From assembly GCA_025057755.1 (NCBI GenBank), contig JANWVC010000033.1, positions 1 through 64,000 of the forward strand: a stretch of 64,000 nucleotides of DNA, given 5' to 3'. This DNA is from Limisphaera sp. (GTDB lineage: Bacteria; Verrucomicrobiota; Verrucomicrobiia; Limisphaerales; Limisphaeraceae). Made by a program: the position numbers and the translations under genes. Positions 24,985 to 34,645 of this stretch are shown piece by piece (position 1 is the first letter of the stretch; each line of letters starts with the position of its first letter). A model generated the notes under the pieces. It did not search any database. It was given only the letters and a program-made list of their open reading frames with translations, and had not been told where the DNA came from.

Positions 24985-26510
24985 CCATCAGGTGGAGGTC
25001 GGTCGGGCTGAGCCCGAGACTCAAGTGCTGCGGCTGGAGTCGAAGCCTGGACCGGCCACTCAGGAGAATCGACCCGCGCGCGCTTCAAGAATTCCTCTAT
25101 TTTGGCGATCACCTCGGGATGCTCTTCAGCTACGTTGTGCTTTTCGCCCGGATCGACCCGCAAGTTGTACAATTCCAGCGGTTGCCCCGGCGCGGTTCGC
25201 ACGGCCTTCCAATCGCCCCATCGAAGCGCTTGTTGGAACCCGCGCTCATGAAATTCCCAGTACAGGTACTCGTGCCGGTTTGTTTGCTCCCCGCCCGTCC
25301 ATAGAGGAAATACAGAAATGCCATCCAAACCCGCCGGAGCGTTGGTGCCCACAGCCTCGGCCAACGTGGGGAAGATGTCCCAATGTGTCCACACAAAATC
25401 ACTGACCTGACCGGGTCGGACCCGCAACGGCCATCGAACAATCATCGGTACGCGGATGCCTCCCTCGTATAGATCGCGTTTCATACCCCGCAAAGCTCCG
25501 GCACTATTCAAAAATGCCGGATCCACGCCGCCCTCGCCGTGAGGCCCATTGTCACTGGTGAATATCACCAGCGTGTTGTCTTCCTGACCTATAACCTTCA
25601 GCAACTCCATGATCCGGCCGATATCTGCATCCATGCGGGTGATCATCGCGGCTTTGTTCTTTTCCGGCTGGGGCCACGGCCGGGTCGAATAAGGAGCATC
25701 GGAGGGCACTTGCATGCCATTGCCGGTGCGCCGACCTTCCTCGTTATTCGCATGGGGAATGGTATAGCACAGCATCAAGAGAAAGGGACGATAACCGTTG
25801 AACCACTCCGGTTTATGGATGCGAATGAAATTCGTGGCCGCTCTTGTACAAAGGTCAGGAATGTATGTGCGGCGGGCATTTCCAAAATTTTCGACCAAAG
25901 TGAGGCGACCTTCGTACCCCGAATATGGGTCATATCGCCAGAGATAGGTTGTATAGTAATCGTGGGCATGGTGATTGTCCAAATATCCTACAAACTCGTC
26001 AAAACCCTTCCTCCACGGAACTCCGGGAGAGTTTTCCACAGCCAGGCCCCATTTGCCGATCAAGCCAGTCCGATACCCCATCGCCCGAAGAAATTCCGAC
26101 ATTGTCAACTCGTCAGCGGTCAGACTGACGCCCCGGCGATTGCCACGGATCCGTAAGTGCCCTGTATGACGACCCAACATGAGCGCTGCTCGAGCCGGCG
26201 CGCAAACTGTGCTGCCAGCATAAAACTGGGTGAAGCGGATACCTTCGGCTGCCAACCGATCCAGATGAGGCGTTTGAATGTGCGGAGAACCATAGCAACC
26301 AAGGTCGCCATAGCCCAGGTCGTCTGCCACAATTAACAGGATGTTGGGACGTCGAGGTACAGCAGGCCGAACCGGCGGCTGAGGATTGGTTGCGCCCGAC
26401 GGCGCAGCCTGTGCCACCGGTTCGGCCGGACCGGCACTTCCAGACACGCGTGCCATCCAAGTCCATCCCAAGGCCCCAGCCAGAAGAAGGTACCACCTCA
26501 GCATTTGCAT
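24981..26510 (-). CDS. Type I sulfatase, secreted
   Basis: The 509-residue arylsulfatase-family enzyme hydrolyses sulfate esters, probably on polysaccharides. An export signal (MQMLRWYLLLAGALGWTWMA) leads into PNILLIVADDLGYGDLGCYG, the metal site. The signature VCAPARAALMLGRHTGHLRI has Cys near residue 103 to be converted to formylglycine by a maturase. MGYRTGLIGKWGLAVE, TLVIFTSDNGPHGEGG and GGIRVPMIVRWP complete the active site. ATG 26510 is preferred over GTG 26681, because sequence upstream of about 26575 belongs to the GH3 pseudogene. It overlaps the M64 peptidase gene by four bases. Confidence 0.95.
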   Translation of the reverse strand: MQMLRWYLLLAGALGWTWMARVSGSAGPAEPVAQAAPSGATNPQPPVRPAVPRRPNILLIVADDLGYGDLGCYGSPHIQTPHLDRLAAEGIRFTQFYAGSTVCAPARAALMLGRHTGHLRIRGNRRGVSLTADELTMSEFLRAMGYRTGLIGKWGLAVENSPGVPWRKGFDEFVGYLDNHHAHDYYTTYLWRYDPYSGYEGRLTLVENFGNARRTYIPDLCTRAATNFIRIHKPEWFNGYRPFLLMLCYTIPHANNEEGRRTGNGMQVPSDAPYSTRPWPQPEKNKAAMITRMDADIGRIMELLKVIGQEDNTLVIFTSDNGPHGEGGVDPAFLNSAGALRGMKRDLYEGGIRVPMIVRWPLRVRPGQVSDFVWTHWDIFPTLAEAVGTNAPAGLDGISVFPLWTGGEQTNRHEYLYWEFHERGFQQALRWGDWKAVRTAPGQPLELYNLRVDPGEKHNVAEEHPEVIAKIEEFLKRARVDSPEWPVQASTPAAALESRAQPDRPPPDG

Positions 26511-26574
26511 CAATGTGTGGGCTGGCCACGGGTCGAGGCAAGGTCCTTTGTTAAACGACCCTGCTCCACGCCAG

Positions 26575-28399
26575 GGATTATCGTTGGATCCTCCGATAGG
26601 TGAGTCCATAACCGCGCGGCAACCGGGGTCCGACTCTGACTCAGGTGTGCTCACCGCATCGGCTTGGCGGGGGTCAAACACGCCCTAGTTTCCCTACAGA
26701 AGCGACATCGCCGAACAGCACATCTATGATGCCCTCAGGCTCAGTTCCGGGCAACCATGCTGCTACTACAGCATCTGCGTGTTCCCAAGACGGAACCCAA
26801 AACAAGCGGCCGACCGGTATAGAGGATCGTTACAACGGGCCGACCGGCAGTGCGCGCCTGTTGAACCAGGGTCATCTGATCCGCTGACAAACGAAGATCA
26901 GCCCGGTTTCCCGCACCTCAGCGTAGGGCACGTCGGCGAGGACCACGATCAAGACGTCAGCCCCCGATGCCAGAGACCAGTCCGGTCCGTAAGTAATGCG
27001 GGTCTGCGGTCCAACTGACCGGTAAAGAGCCTCCAGCAAGGTGGTGACGCCCAAGGGTGACTGCACCCGTTGATCCCTGCCACGAAATCGTCCAACCGCC
27101 ACACTGAATCCCCAAATCCGCCGCAGCTTAGCCGGGGGTGTACATGTCGCAACTTACGGGACAGCGGCAGCACTTCGCCATGATTCTTCAGCAGAACTAA
27201 AGATTTCCGGACACATTGCCGGGCCACGGTGCGGTGCTCAATTCTGTCCACATGGGCGAACATATGCTCTGGAGGCACCGACCTTTCTCACATCCCAGGC
27301 GCATTTTAATTCGTAGGATACGCCGAACGGCCTCATCCATGCGCGCCTGTGGGACGCGTCCTTCCCGCACTAACTCACCCATGAACCGGACGAAATCCCG
27401 ATAGCTATTGGGTTGTCCGGGGCCGTTCAGGAGCATGGCCATGTCCAAACCGGCATTCATCGCCAAGGCTATGGCTTCTTTATAGCCGGCATGAAGCCGG
27501 TCAATGCCCGCCCAATCGGAGACGACAAACCTGTCGAAACCCAATTGTCCTTTTAACACGTCGCTCAACAAGTACCGGTGACCATGCAGCTTCACGCCGT
27601 TCCAGCGACTATAAGAGGTCATGACGGAGCCCACGCCATCCCGGACTGTTTCTACGTACGGCGCGATGAGCAACTGACGAAAGGTGAATTCATGCACTCG
27701 GTATTACTTAGATCGATAGCCCCGGTGGTTTCCCGTCGCCTGCGCAATGGTTGGCACAGGCCGGCAGTGCCAAATACCTCTGACGGACCGGCCTTGAAAA
27801 CCTTGAAGCGTGGCGATCCCCAGCTGGCGCATCAGCTTGGGATCGTTGCTTTCCCTTTCATGTCTTCGGCCCCAGCGAGGACTTCGCGCAACAACCAAGC
27901 AGGAGGCAAACATTCAATGAATGTCCGTGGCCACCAACTCTCGCGCCGTCCCACGCGCGGCTGCAGCACCTAATGTGGATTACGGCTGGCACCCAAACCG
28001 ATCTGATGCGGAAAAATGACCGCCCCCAAAACCTTATTGTGATCGTGCACCGCGTCCACACCGCATAACAACGGGATGGCCAACCGACTTTGAAGCGCAA
28101 GCTGCTGACATTTGATCACAACGCGAGGCCATGTAGAAGGGGTGTTGTCAGGTGGATCCGTGTTGCCGCCGCACAGCACTGAACCAATACCCAACCGTAC
28201 CCAATCAGCGCGCTCGTGAAGTGCGCTGAGATCCACCTGCACCATCTGACCGATCTTCTCCTCGAGCGTCATCTGGCGCAGCAGAGTGTCGATCCGGCTC
28301 TCCAACGTCGCGTGCACCCACAGCCCATGGTCAGCAGAAGCAAACGCCAACATCGCCACCCCGCAAAGAGCAAAAGAGGCGAAAGCGGGGAAAGTTCAT
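26575..28399 (-). pseudogene. Glycoside hydrolase family 3 beta-glucosidase, heavily frameshifted
   Basis: Nearly the whole GH3 protein can be read leftwards only by changing frame repeatedly. A signal-like start MNFPRFRLFCSLRG (28399) and MTLEEKIGQMVQVDLSAL, LLCGVDAVHDHNKVLGAVIF and GLGASRNP come first. TARELVATDIH, a TGA where Trp is expected, and CLVVARSPRWGRRHE follow. Then VETVRDGVGSVMTSYSRWNG, LGFDRFVVSDWAGIDRL with the catalytic Asp, [50 protein letters not shown] and [20 protein letters not shown]. It ends with DLRLSADQMTLVQQARTAGR, AWLPGTEPEGIIDVLFGDVA and LPRGYGLTYRRIQ. At least six frame changes and one nonsense codon show loss of function, yet similarity persists throughout, so decay is recent. 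It sits directly in front of the sulfatase. Confidence 0.85.
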
Positions 28400-28630
28400 T
28401 GAACAAGTCTGGCCTTCTTTGAACGATCTAAGCCCTCATGTGCACTCAAGACCGGGTCAACAAATCTCGCGTGGTCCATGCGTCTGAGAGCAATATCGAC
28501 CCGTAGCGGGAGGGTCAACCGCTTTCAAAACGGCTCTTATCAAGGACGCTCTCCCCTCGGACGCAAGCCTTACGTCGCTGTCCGCCGTACCTGAGCCAGG
28601 CCGTGGCCGTTTCCACTCTAGGTCTGGTTC

Positions 28631-30760
28631 CTACCGCTTAAGTCGGTACATTCGGCCGGTGGATTGTATGGGCTCGAGAATGAAGCGTTCAGTCTCCGTG
28701 ACAATCGGGGCAGTTGGATGGTCGGACCACGACTGATTGCCCCCCGGCACAGGAACGAACTGCAGCGCGTAATTGGTCAACGTTACCGGCCACGAGATGC
28801 GCACTCTGCGGTCCGGTAATCCCTGTATGCTCAAGCGGGCAAGGTCTTCAATCCAAACGAGCTGACTCCAACGCGCATTGTCGGGACTAGGATCCTGATT
28901 GCCACTGAATAAGAAAGCCTCATTCGTGCACCAACCAGATGCCAAAGCCGACCAAACCAAGGTAATACTCACTGGCTGGTGCAAGGAAAGGGACGGCAAA
29001 CTGACGCGCAGTCGACCGGATTCTTGACTGACTGTCCCAGCGCTGGCGGCAACACTGAGCAGGGATAATGGTGAAGCCCACCCAACCTCCAGCACCACGT
29101 TGGTCGCCGGATGCGGACCCAGATTGCGAAAGGTAAGGGTTGCATTGAAATTGCTGCTTACACGAGTCTGCACGATCCCGATCGGTCCCTCCAAACGCAG
29201 ATCTGCCAAATAGTCCACGAGGAAGGAGGCTGCAGACACAGAGACGCCTCCCGGAGTAAACACTTCGATCGGTCCTGCTTGTGCCCCTTGCGGGACAGTC
29301 ACAACCAAGGCCGTGTTGTTGGTCGGCGTCTGGAAAGCTGCCTGCATACCGCCCAAGCGCACATTGGTGGTTCCCAAAAAATTCCATCCCGCGAGCAGAA
29401 CCTTGGTCCCTGGCGAGCCACGCAGGGGCGAAAATCCATCAATCCGGGGCGTGCCATAAAACCAGCGGCTCCCGGTGTTGGTGGTTCCGCCAGGCGTCAC
29501 AACAGTGAGCGGACCCGTGGCAACATTTTCAGGCACGTACGCAATGAGGTTGGTGTTCCGAGAGGGCGGCGCAAAGCCAGCCGGGACACCTCCAAACAAA
29601 ACCGTGGTCGTGCCCAACAGGTTTCGTCCCTGCAAGGTCACCGCCGTCCCGGGCGGGCCGTTTGTGGGGGAGAATCCTGTCAATTCTGGCGGCAGATGAA
29701 ACAGGCCCGGGGAGGTATCGCTTCCATCCGCCGTGGTCACCGAGATTGGCGCTGTCTCCGCGCCGAAAGGCACAGTTACCACCAGACGATCAAAGGCCGT
29801 TTGCGTCACCGCGGCCGGCACCCCCCCGAACCGCACGGTCACCGGCGTCACATCCAGATTCGCACCACTCAACGTCACACTGGTGCCGGGTGGCCCCGCA
29901 GTTGGACTGAAGCCCGTCAGCGTGGGGCGAACGATGAAATTCGAAGCGGTCACGTAGACGCCGCCCGGAGTGGTCAAGCGAATCGGAGCGCTCCGAGCAC
30001 CCGTCGGCACAACGGCTTGGAGCATCGTGTTGGTAGAAGGAGGCGCAAACGATGCATTCAAAGAGCCAAAATGAACCGCCATGGTTCCGAGTAAATTTCG
30101 ACCACGAATCGTGACCACGGTCCCCGCCCGACCGTTGGTGGGGTCAAACGACTCCACCACAGGCGGCAGGTAAAAAAAAGCAGCGCTGACATTGGTTCCC
30201 ACGCCAGCTTGTTCCACGCTGATGGGGCCGGTGCTCGCACCCGAAGGCACGTTCACCTGAATGCGTGTGTCCGCCGCCACAAAAAAGCCCGGCGCCAGGA
30301 CACCATTGAAACGAACCGCTGTGGCGCCGGTAAACTGCACACCCTCAATAGTGACCAAGGTGCCTACATTGCCATAAGTGGGTGAAAAACTGCTGATGTA
30401 AGGACCGGGTCCAATGACGGCAAAAGTCCGGGGACTGTAAACCCATCCGCGTCCATTCTTGGCGACGCGGATGTAATCGGTCGTCGCGCCAGCCGGCACC
30501 ACAGCAACCAGTTGGCTGTCCGCGGTCACCGAGAACTGCGCCGGACGGGAACCAAACTGCACCGCCACCACCGGATCCACGCTGGTTCCGGTATAATAAA
30601 AGCCGTGGCCGTGCAGGGTCACCCATGTACCCGGCTGGCCAAAAGAAGGGCTGAAATCCGTGATCACCTGAGCCGAAACCGAGAGGCTGGTGAATGCCAA
30701 ACTGGCTATTCCCACCAGCCATGGAACGCCTCCTCGTCCTCGCACCACCATCTCTTTCAT
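28631..30760 (-). CDS. Exported protein with six IPT/TIG repeats
   Basis: The 709-residue protein has a signal peptide (VPWLVGIASLAFTSLSVSAQ). Six IPT/TIG immunoglobulin-like repeats follow, each opening with a variant of I-x-x-FSPTxGxxGTxVTLxG and ending in P-x-GAxxxPIxVxTxGG. A CARDB/DUF11-like domain (NATLTFRNLGPHPATNVVLE) and a C-terminal domain ending FILEPIQSTGRMYRLKR complete it. Repeats 3, 5 and 6 share GRNLLGT-like loops, which suggests recent internal duplication. Such proteins are cell-surface or extracellular binding modules. ATG 30760 (MKEMVVRGRGG) is chosen because the signal peptide starts there, with GGAAAAG upstream; the open frame to 30847 adds no export signal. No catalytic domain is visible. 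Confidence 0.85.
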   Translation of the reverse strand: MKEMVVRGRGGVPWLVGIASLAFTSLSVSAQVITDFSPSFGQPGTWVTLHGHGFYYTGTSVDPVVAVQFGSRPAQFSVTADSQLVAVVPAGATTDYIRVAKNGRGWVYSPRTFAVIGPGPYISSFSPTYGNVGTLVTIEGVQFTGATAVRFNGVLAPGFFVAADTRIQVNVPSGASTGPISVEQAGVGTNVSAAFFYLPPVVESFDPTNGRAGTVVTIRGRNLLGTMAVHFGSLNASFAPPSTNTMLQAVVPTGARSAPIRLTTPGGVYVTASNFIVRPTLTGFSPTAGPPGTSVTLSGANLDVTPVTVRFGGVPAAVTQTAFDRLVVTVPFGAETAPISVTTADGSDTSPGLFHLPPELTGFSPTNGPPGTAVTLQGRNLLGTTTVLFGGVPAGFAPPSRNTNLIAYVPENVATGPLTVVTPGGTTNTGSRWFYGTPRIDGFSPLRGSPGTKVLLAGWNFLGTTNVRLGGMQAAFQTPTNNTALVVTVPQGAQAGPIEVFTPGGVSVSAASFLVDYLADLRLEGPIGIVQTRVSSNFNATLTFRNLGPHPATNVVLEVGWASPLSLLSVAASAGTVSQESGRLRVSLPSLSLHQPVSITLVWSALASGWCTNEAFLFSGNQDPSPDNARWSQLVWIEDLARLSIQGLPDRRVRISWPVTLTNYALQFVPVPGGNQSWSDHPTAPIVTETERFILEPIQSTGRMYRLKR

Positions 30761-31106
30761 GCCTGCTTTTCCATCGGTCAATCCCCAGGCCCACCCATGT
30801 TCTCGACATGCCGAGGCCATCCAATCCCCGGATCGATCCCCCCACATACTTAAACCGATCCAAGAGTCCCATCAATGCCAGGAGGGCCCACACGGCTGGA
30901 CCGGGCATCATTCGGCTCCGGCCACATGAAAATCCTTGTTTTCCATCGCTTCAACTCAAGTTTCCGAGGCCCTGGGAACATGCTTTTGTCCTTGCTTCAC
31001 TCCCCCGACCACTTCGAACCACCTGCGCGATGCTGTTTGAGCTTCGCTATGTTCGCTACCTTTCCCAGTTGCCAGCAAGCCTTGGGACCATTACGAGTGA
31101 ACCTAT
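30761..31106. other. Divergent intergenic region
   Basis: About 345 bases separate the leftward IPT/TIG gene from the rightward methyltransferase gene. Both promoters must lie here, but no consensus -35/-10 pair stands out. Short frames inside show no similarity. Confidence 0.4.
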
Positions 31107-31736
31107 ATGAAAATGCGTCCGACGCTGATTCCCTGGCTGCTGGTGGCTGCGTTGTCCGGCGGAATGATTTTCCTAACGGCGCAGGCCCAAACCAACGATG
31201 TCGCCGTTGCCGAACGTGAACCCGATGTGATTTATGTACCCACGCCCATGCCGGTGGTGGAAAAGATGCTCGAATTGGCCGAGATCAAGCCCGGCGACGT
31301 GGTTTATGACCTGGGTTGCGGTGATGGACGCATCGTAGTCACTGCTGCAAAAAAATACGGTGTCAAGGCAGTGGGTTTCGATATCGATCCCCAGCGGGTC
31401 AGGGAGGCTCGGGAGAATGTGCGTTCCAACAAAGTTGAGCATTTGGTTACCATCAAGCAGGCGGATATATTTACCTTGGATTTGAGTGAGGCCACCGTAG
31501 TAACCCTTTACCTGCTGCCCGAGCTGAATGTCCGCCTGATGCCTCAATTGGCCAAAATGAAACCTGGCTCTCGTATCGTCTCCCACGATTTTGACATGCG
31601 CGGTGCGAAGCCGGTGCTGGTCTATCGAATGAACATCGATCCCCCATCCGGCCGAGAAGTGAACGATCGAGAGAGCCGATTCACATATGGTTCTCATACG
31701 ATCTACAAATGGATCGTTCCCTGGGAAAAGGAGTGA
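31107..31736 (+). CDS. SAM-dependent methyltransferase-fold protein with N-terminal signal sequence
   Basis: The 209-residue product begins with a signal-peptide-like segment (IPWLLVAALSGGMIFLTAQA). A class I methyltransferase fold follows: VVEKMLELAEIKPGD, motif I VYDLGCGDGRIVVTAAKKYG, motif II VGFDIDPQRVREARENV, then VTIKQADIFTLDL, VVTLYLLPELNVRL and SRIVSHDFDM. The motifs are complete, so it should bind SAM if located in the cytoplasm. A cleavable signal would place it in the periplasm, where SAM is absent. The segment may instead be an anchor. Substrate unknown. It stands alone 180 bases before mutS. Confidence 0.8.
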   Translation: MKMRPTLIPWLLVAALSGGMIFLTAQAQTNDVAVAEREPDVIYVPTPMPVVEKMLELAEIKPGDVVYDLGCGDGRIVVTAAKKYGVKAVGFDIDPQRVREARENVRSNKVEHLVTIKQADIFTLDLSEATVVTLYLLPELNVRLMPQLAKMKPGSRIVSHDFDMRGAKPVLVYRMNIDPPSGREVNDRESRFTYGSHTIYKWIVPWEKE

Positions 31737-31916
31737 AGAGAATTCCAGAGGACAAGGCCTGACATTGAGCGACGCGCAGGCCCAGTCTGTTCAACAAAAG
31801 CTTTCCATAAAGCGAGCCCCACCGGACAAGGTGCGGCGTTGATTTGCGGAGTCCTTACGCGAGCCAGCCCTGCAAACGCTTGCTCTAACTCCCGGGTCCG
31901 CAAAGAATGCTTTCGG

Positions 31917-34628
31917 ATGGCCGCAGACGCTCCTCAGACGCCGATGATGGCGCAATACCGGCGCATCAAGGGCGAGTTGCCTCGGGATGCGCTGCTGTTG
32001 TTTCGCCTGGGCGATTTCTACGAAATGTTTTTCGAGGACGCGCGCATCGGGGCGCGCATTCTGGGTCTGGCCCTGACCCGTCGCAACGGCGTGCCCATGT
32101 GCGGCCTACCCTACCACGCTGCCTCAGCGTACGTAGGGCGTCTCCTCAACGCGGGTTTCAAAGTGGCATTGTGCGATCAAATCGAGGAGGCCAAGCCCGG
32201 CAAACTGGTGAAACGCGAAATCACCGCCATTCTCTCACCCGGCACTCATTGGGACGAACGCCTGCTGCCTCAGGAGCAGAATCACTTTTTGGCCGCTGTT
32301 TACGCCGATGCTCAGGGCTACGGCCTTGCCGTGGTGGACCTGAGTACCGCAGAATTCCGTGTTACCGAGGTTGAAGATGAGCTAGCCCTGAAGACAGAGC
32401 TGGAGCGATTGCGCCCGGCCGAGATCATTTACCCGGCCGAAGCTCAGCATTTGGCCTCTATATTGTTGGATCCCCCGGCCGGGGCTGGAGCCAAGGGCAC
32501 CGAAGGGCTCTCTGCCAACCAACCCCGAATGCCGGGTCGTTCCGCACGAGTTGGCTGGGTCCTTAATCCCTATGAGGACTGGGCTTTCAGTCCGGAAACT
32601 GCCCAGTTTACTCTCCGGGATCACTTTCGAGTCGCCACCCTGGACGGCTTTGGTCTTAGAGGTCGCGCCCGGGCCATTGCTGCGGCGGGAGCGGCGCTGC
32701 ACTACTTGAGCCAGCATTTGCGGCGCGATGTTCGCCATCTAACCCGACTGCTTTACTACCATCGCGGGGATCATTTGGTATTGGACTCCACCACGCTTCG
32801 TCACTTGGAAGTGCTCGAGCCCATGCAGCGGGACGCACCTACAACGGCCTGCTTGTATGGGGTGCTCAATCGCTCGGTCACACCCATGGGAGCCCGACGA
32901 TTGCGCGATTGGCTCAGCCAACCATTGGCGACCCGCGAGGGCATTCTTCGTCGTCAAGAAGCAATCCAAGCGTTTCTCGACCATCCTGCCGAGCTGGAAT
33001 CCTTCCGGCATCAACTGGCCGAGGTCCGTGATCTTGAACGCACCCTCAGCCGCCTCAGTTCCGGCAGCGGAAACGCCCGTGATCTGGTGGCCCTTCGGTT
33101 GGCCCTTGAGCAGATGCCGGCTTTGCGGGAGCTCTTGGAGTCACTCAGCCCGGCCGCTTCGCCGGAGCTTTCTCTGCCACCCTTGACGGAGGCTCCCAAG
33201 GCGAACCCAGCCCTTTTGCTGCGTGATCTGGCCAGGCAAATTGCGGATTTTCCGGATCTGGTTGCGTTGATCCGCGGCGCGATCGTGGACGATCCGCCTC
33301 TATCGGTCCGAGAAGGCGGCATGATTCGGGACGGCTTTGAACCCACCCTGGACGAATTGCGCCGCGCCATGCGTGAAGGGAAGGAATGGATCGCCCGGTA
33401 TCAGGCTGAAGAGATCCAGCGCACCGGCATTGCGTCGCTCAAGGTACGCTACAATTCCGTGTTCGGTTACTACATCGAGGTCACCAAGGCCAACCTGGAC
33501 CGCGTGCCGGCTCACTACCAGCGGAAGCAGACCATCGCAAACGGGGAGCGTTTTATTACGCCGGAACTCAAGGAAATCGAAGCCAAAATCCTCGGCGCAG
33601 AGGAACGCAGTCTAAAGCTCGAATATGAGCTCTTTCAAAGCGTCCGGGAACGAGTTCTGGCACATTTGGAGTCCTTACAACAAACGGCAGCCGCCCTAGC
33701 CGCAGCCGACGCACTGGCAAGCCTGGCTGAGACGGCGCGCCTCCATCAATATTGCCGGCCGCACATCGGCGACGAAGGCGTCCTGGAGATCCGGGATGGC
33801 CGGCATCCGGTCTTGGAACAAGCTATGTTGGATAAACGCTTTGTGCCAAATGACACCTGGCTGGCCAGTGGACCGGCCGCGGCGGGCCCCAGTACTTCCG
33901 ACGCAGCCGCATCCCTTTCGTCAGCCGGCGCTTTCCCGCAACCGCCCCAAATTGCCCTGATCACCGGGCCTAACATGGCCGGTAAGAGCACTTACATTCG
34001 GCAAGTGGCCCTCATTGTCCTGCTCGCTCACGTCGGTTCCTTCGTGCCGGCGCGCTCCGCGCGCGTAGATCTCATCGACCGCTTGTTCACGCGCATCGGC
34101 GCTGCAGATGATCTTACCCGCGGCCAAAGTACCTTCATGGTCGAAATGACGGAAACGGCCAACATTCTCCACCATGCGACTGCCCGCAGCCTCATCGTGC
34201 TGGACGAAGTCGGACGCGGCACCAGCACTTTCGATGGCCTCAGCCTCGCGTGGAGCATCATCGAGTACATCCACAACCAGATCGGCGCCAAGACCCTTTT
34301 TGCCACGCACTATCATGAACTAACCGAACTGGCCGCTCGTCTGCCGCGTCTTCAGAACTACAACGTGGCCGTGCGCGAGTGGCGTGATCAGATTGTTTTC
34401 TTATACAAAATCGTCGAGGGCGCCACCGACAAAAGTTACGGGATCCATGTTGCTCGACTGGCTGGAGTCCCCCAAGCTGTACTTGATCGGGCCAAGATCA
34501 TCCTGGCTAACTTGGAGGCGGCCGAATTGAACCCCGATGGCACGCCCCAAACGGGCTCTCGCGCCAAACGGGAACGGGAAAAGCTGCGTCAATTGGCGCC
34601 CCCCGATCAGTTAGATCTCTTCGGCTAA
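31917..34628 (+). CDS. mutS: DNA mismatch repair protein MutS
   Basis: MutS recognises mismatches and starts repair with MutL. The 903-residue product has all family regions. The mismatch-binding domain has FRLGDFYEMFFEDARIGARI with the Phe-x-Glu wedge (FYE). Connector, lever and clamp follow (RRLRDWLSQPLATREGILRR, SLKVRYNSVFGYYIEVTKAN). The ATPase has TGPNMAGKSTYIRQVALI near residues 680-700, FMVEMTETANILHHA, DEVGRGTSTFDGLSLAW and TLFATHYHELTELA. ATG 31917 matches the family start; the frame from 31839 adds nothing known. A short, variable insertion lies around residues 210-230 (GAGAKGTEGLSANQP). The gene ends 17 bases from the convergent FkbM methyltransferase. Confidence 0.97.
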   Translation: MAADAPQTPMMAQYRRIKGELPRDALLLFRLGDFYEMFFEDARIGARILGLALTRRNGVPMCGLPYHAASAYVGRLLNAGFKVALCDQIEEAKPGKLVKREITAILSPGTHWDERLLPQEQNHFLAAVYADAQGYGLAVVDLSTAEFRVTEVEDELALKTELERLRPAEIIYPAEAQHLASILLDPPAGAGAKGTEGLSANQPRMPGRSARVGWVLNPYEDWAFSPETAQFTLRDHFRVATLDGFGLRGRARAIAAAGAALHYLSQHLRRDVRHLTRLLYYHRGDHLVLDSTTLRHLEVLEPMQRDAPTTACLYGVLNRSVTPMGARRLRDWLSQPLATREGILRRQEAIQAFLDHPAELESFRHQLAEVRDLERTLSRLSSGSGNARDLVALRLALEQMPALRELLESLSPAASPELSLPPLTEAPKANPALLLRDLARQIADFPDLVALIRGAIVDDPPLSVREGGMIRDGFEPTLDELRRAMREGKEWIARYQAEEIQRTGIASLKVRYNSVFGYYIEVTKANLDRVPAHYQRKQTIANGERFITPELKEIEAKILGAEERSLKLEYELFQSVRERVLAHLESLQQTAAALAAADALASLAETARLHQYCRPHIGDEGVLEIRDGRHPVLEQAMLDKRFVPNDTWLASGPAAAGPSTSDAAASLSSAGAFPQPPQIALITGPNMAGKSTYIRQVALIVLLAHVGSFVPARSARVDLIDRLFTRIGAADDLTRGQSTFMVEMTETANILHHATARSLIVLDEVGRGTSTFDGLSLAWSIIEYIHNQIGAKTLFATHYHELTELAARLPRLQNYNVAVREWRDQIVFLYKIVEGATDKSYGIHVARLAGVPQAVLDRAKIILANLEAAELNPDGTPQTGSRAKREREKLRQLAPPDQLDLFG

Positions 34629-34645
34629 GGCGAAAGATTGTGAGG

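Noticed and set aside
26511-26681. Longer sulfatase start at GTG 26681
   Set aside because: This stretch carries the C-terminal remains of the GH3 pseudogene, and the export signal only begins at 26510.
29111-30094. A 327-codon frame antisense to the IPT/TIG gene
   Set aside because: Arg/Gly-rich shadow of the repeats with no signal sequence or motif.
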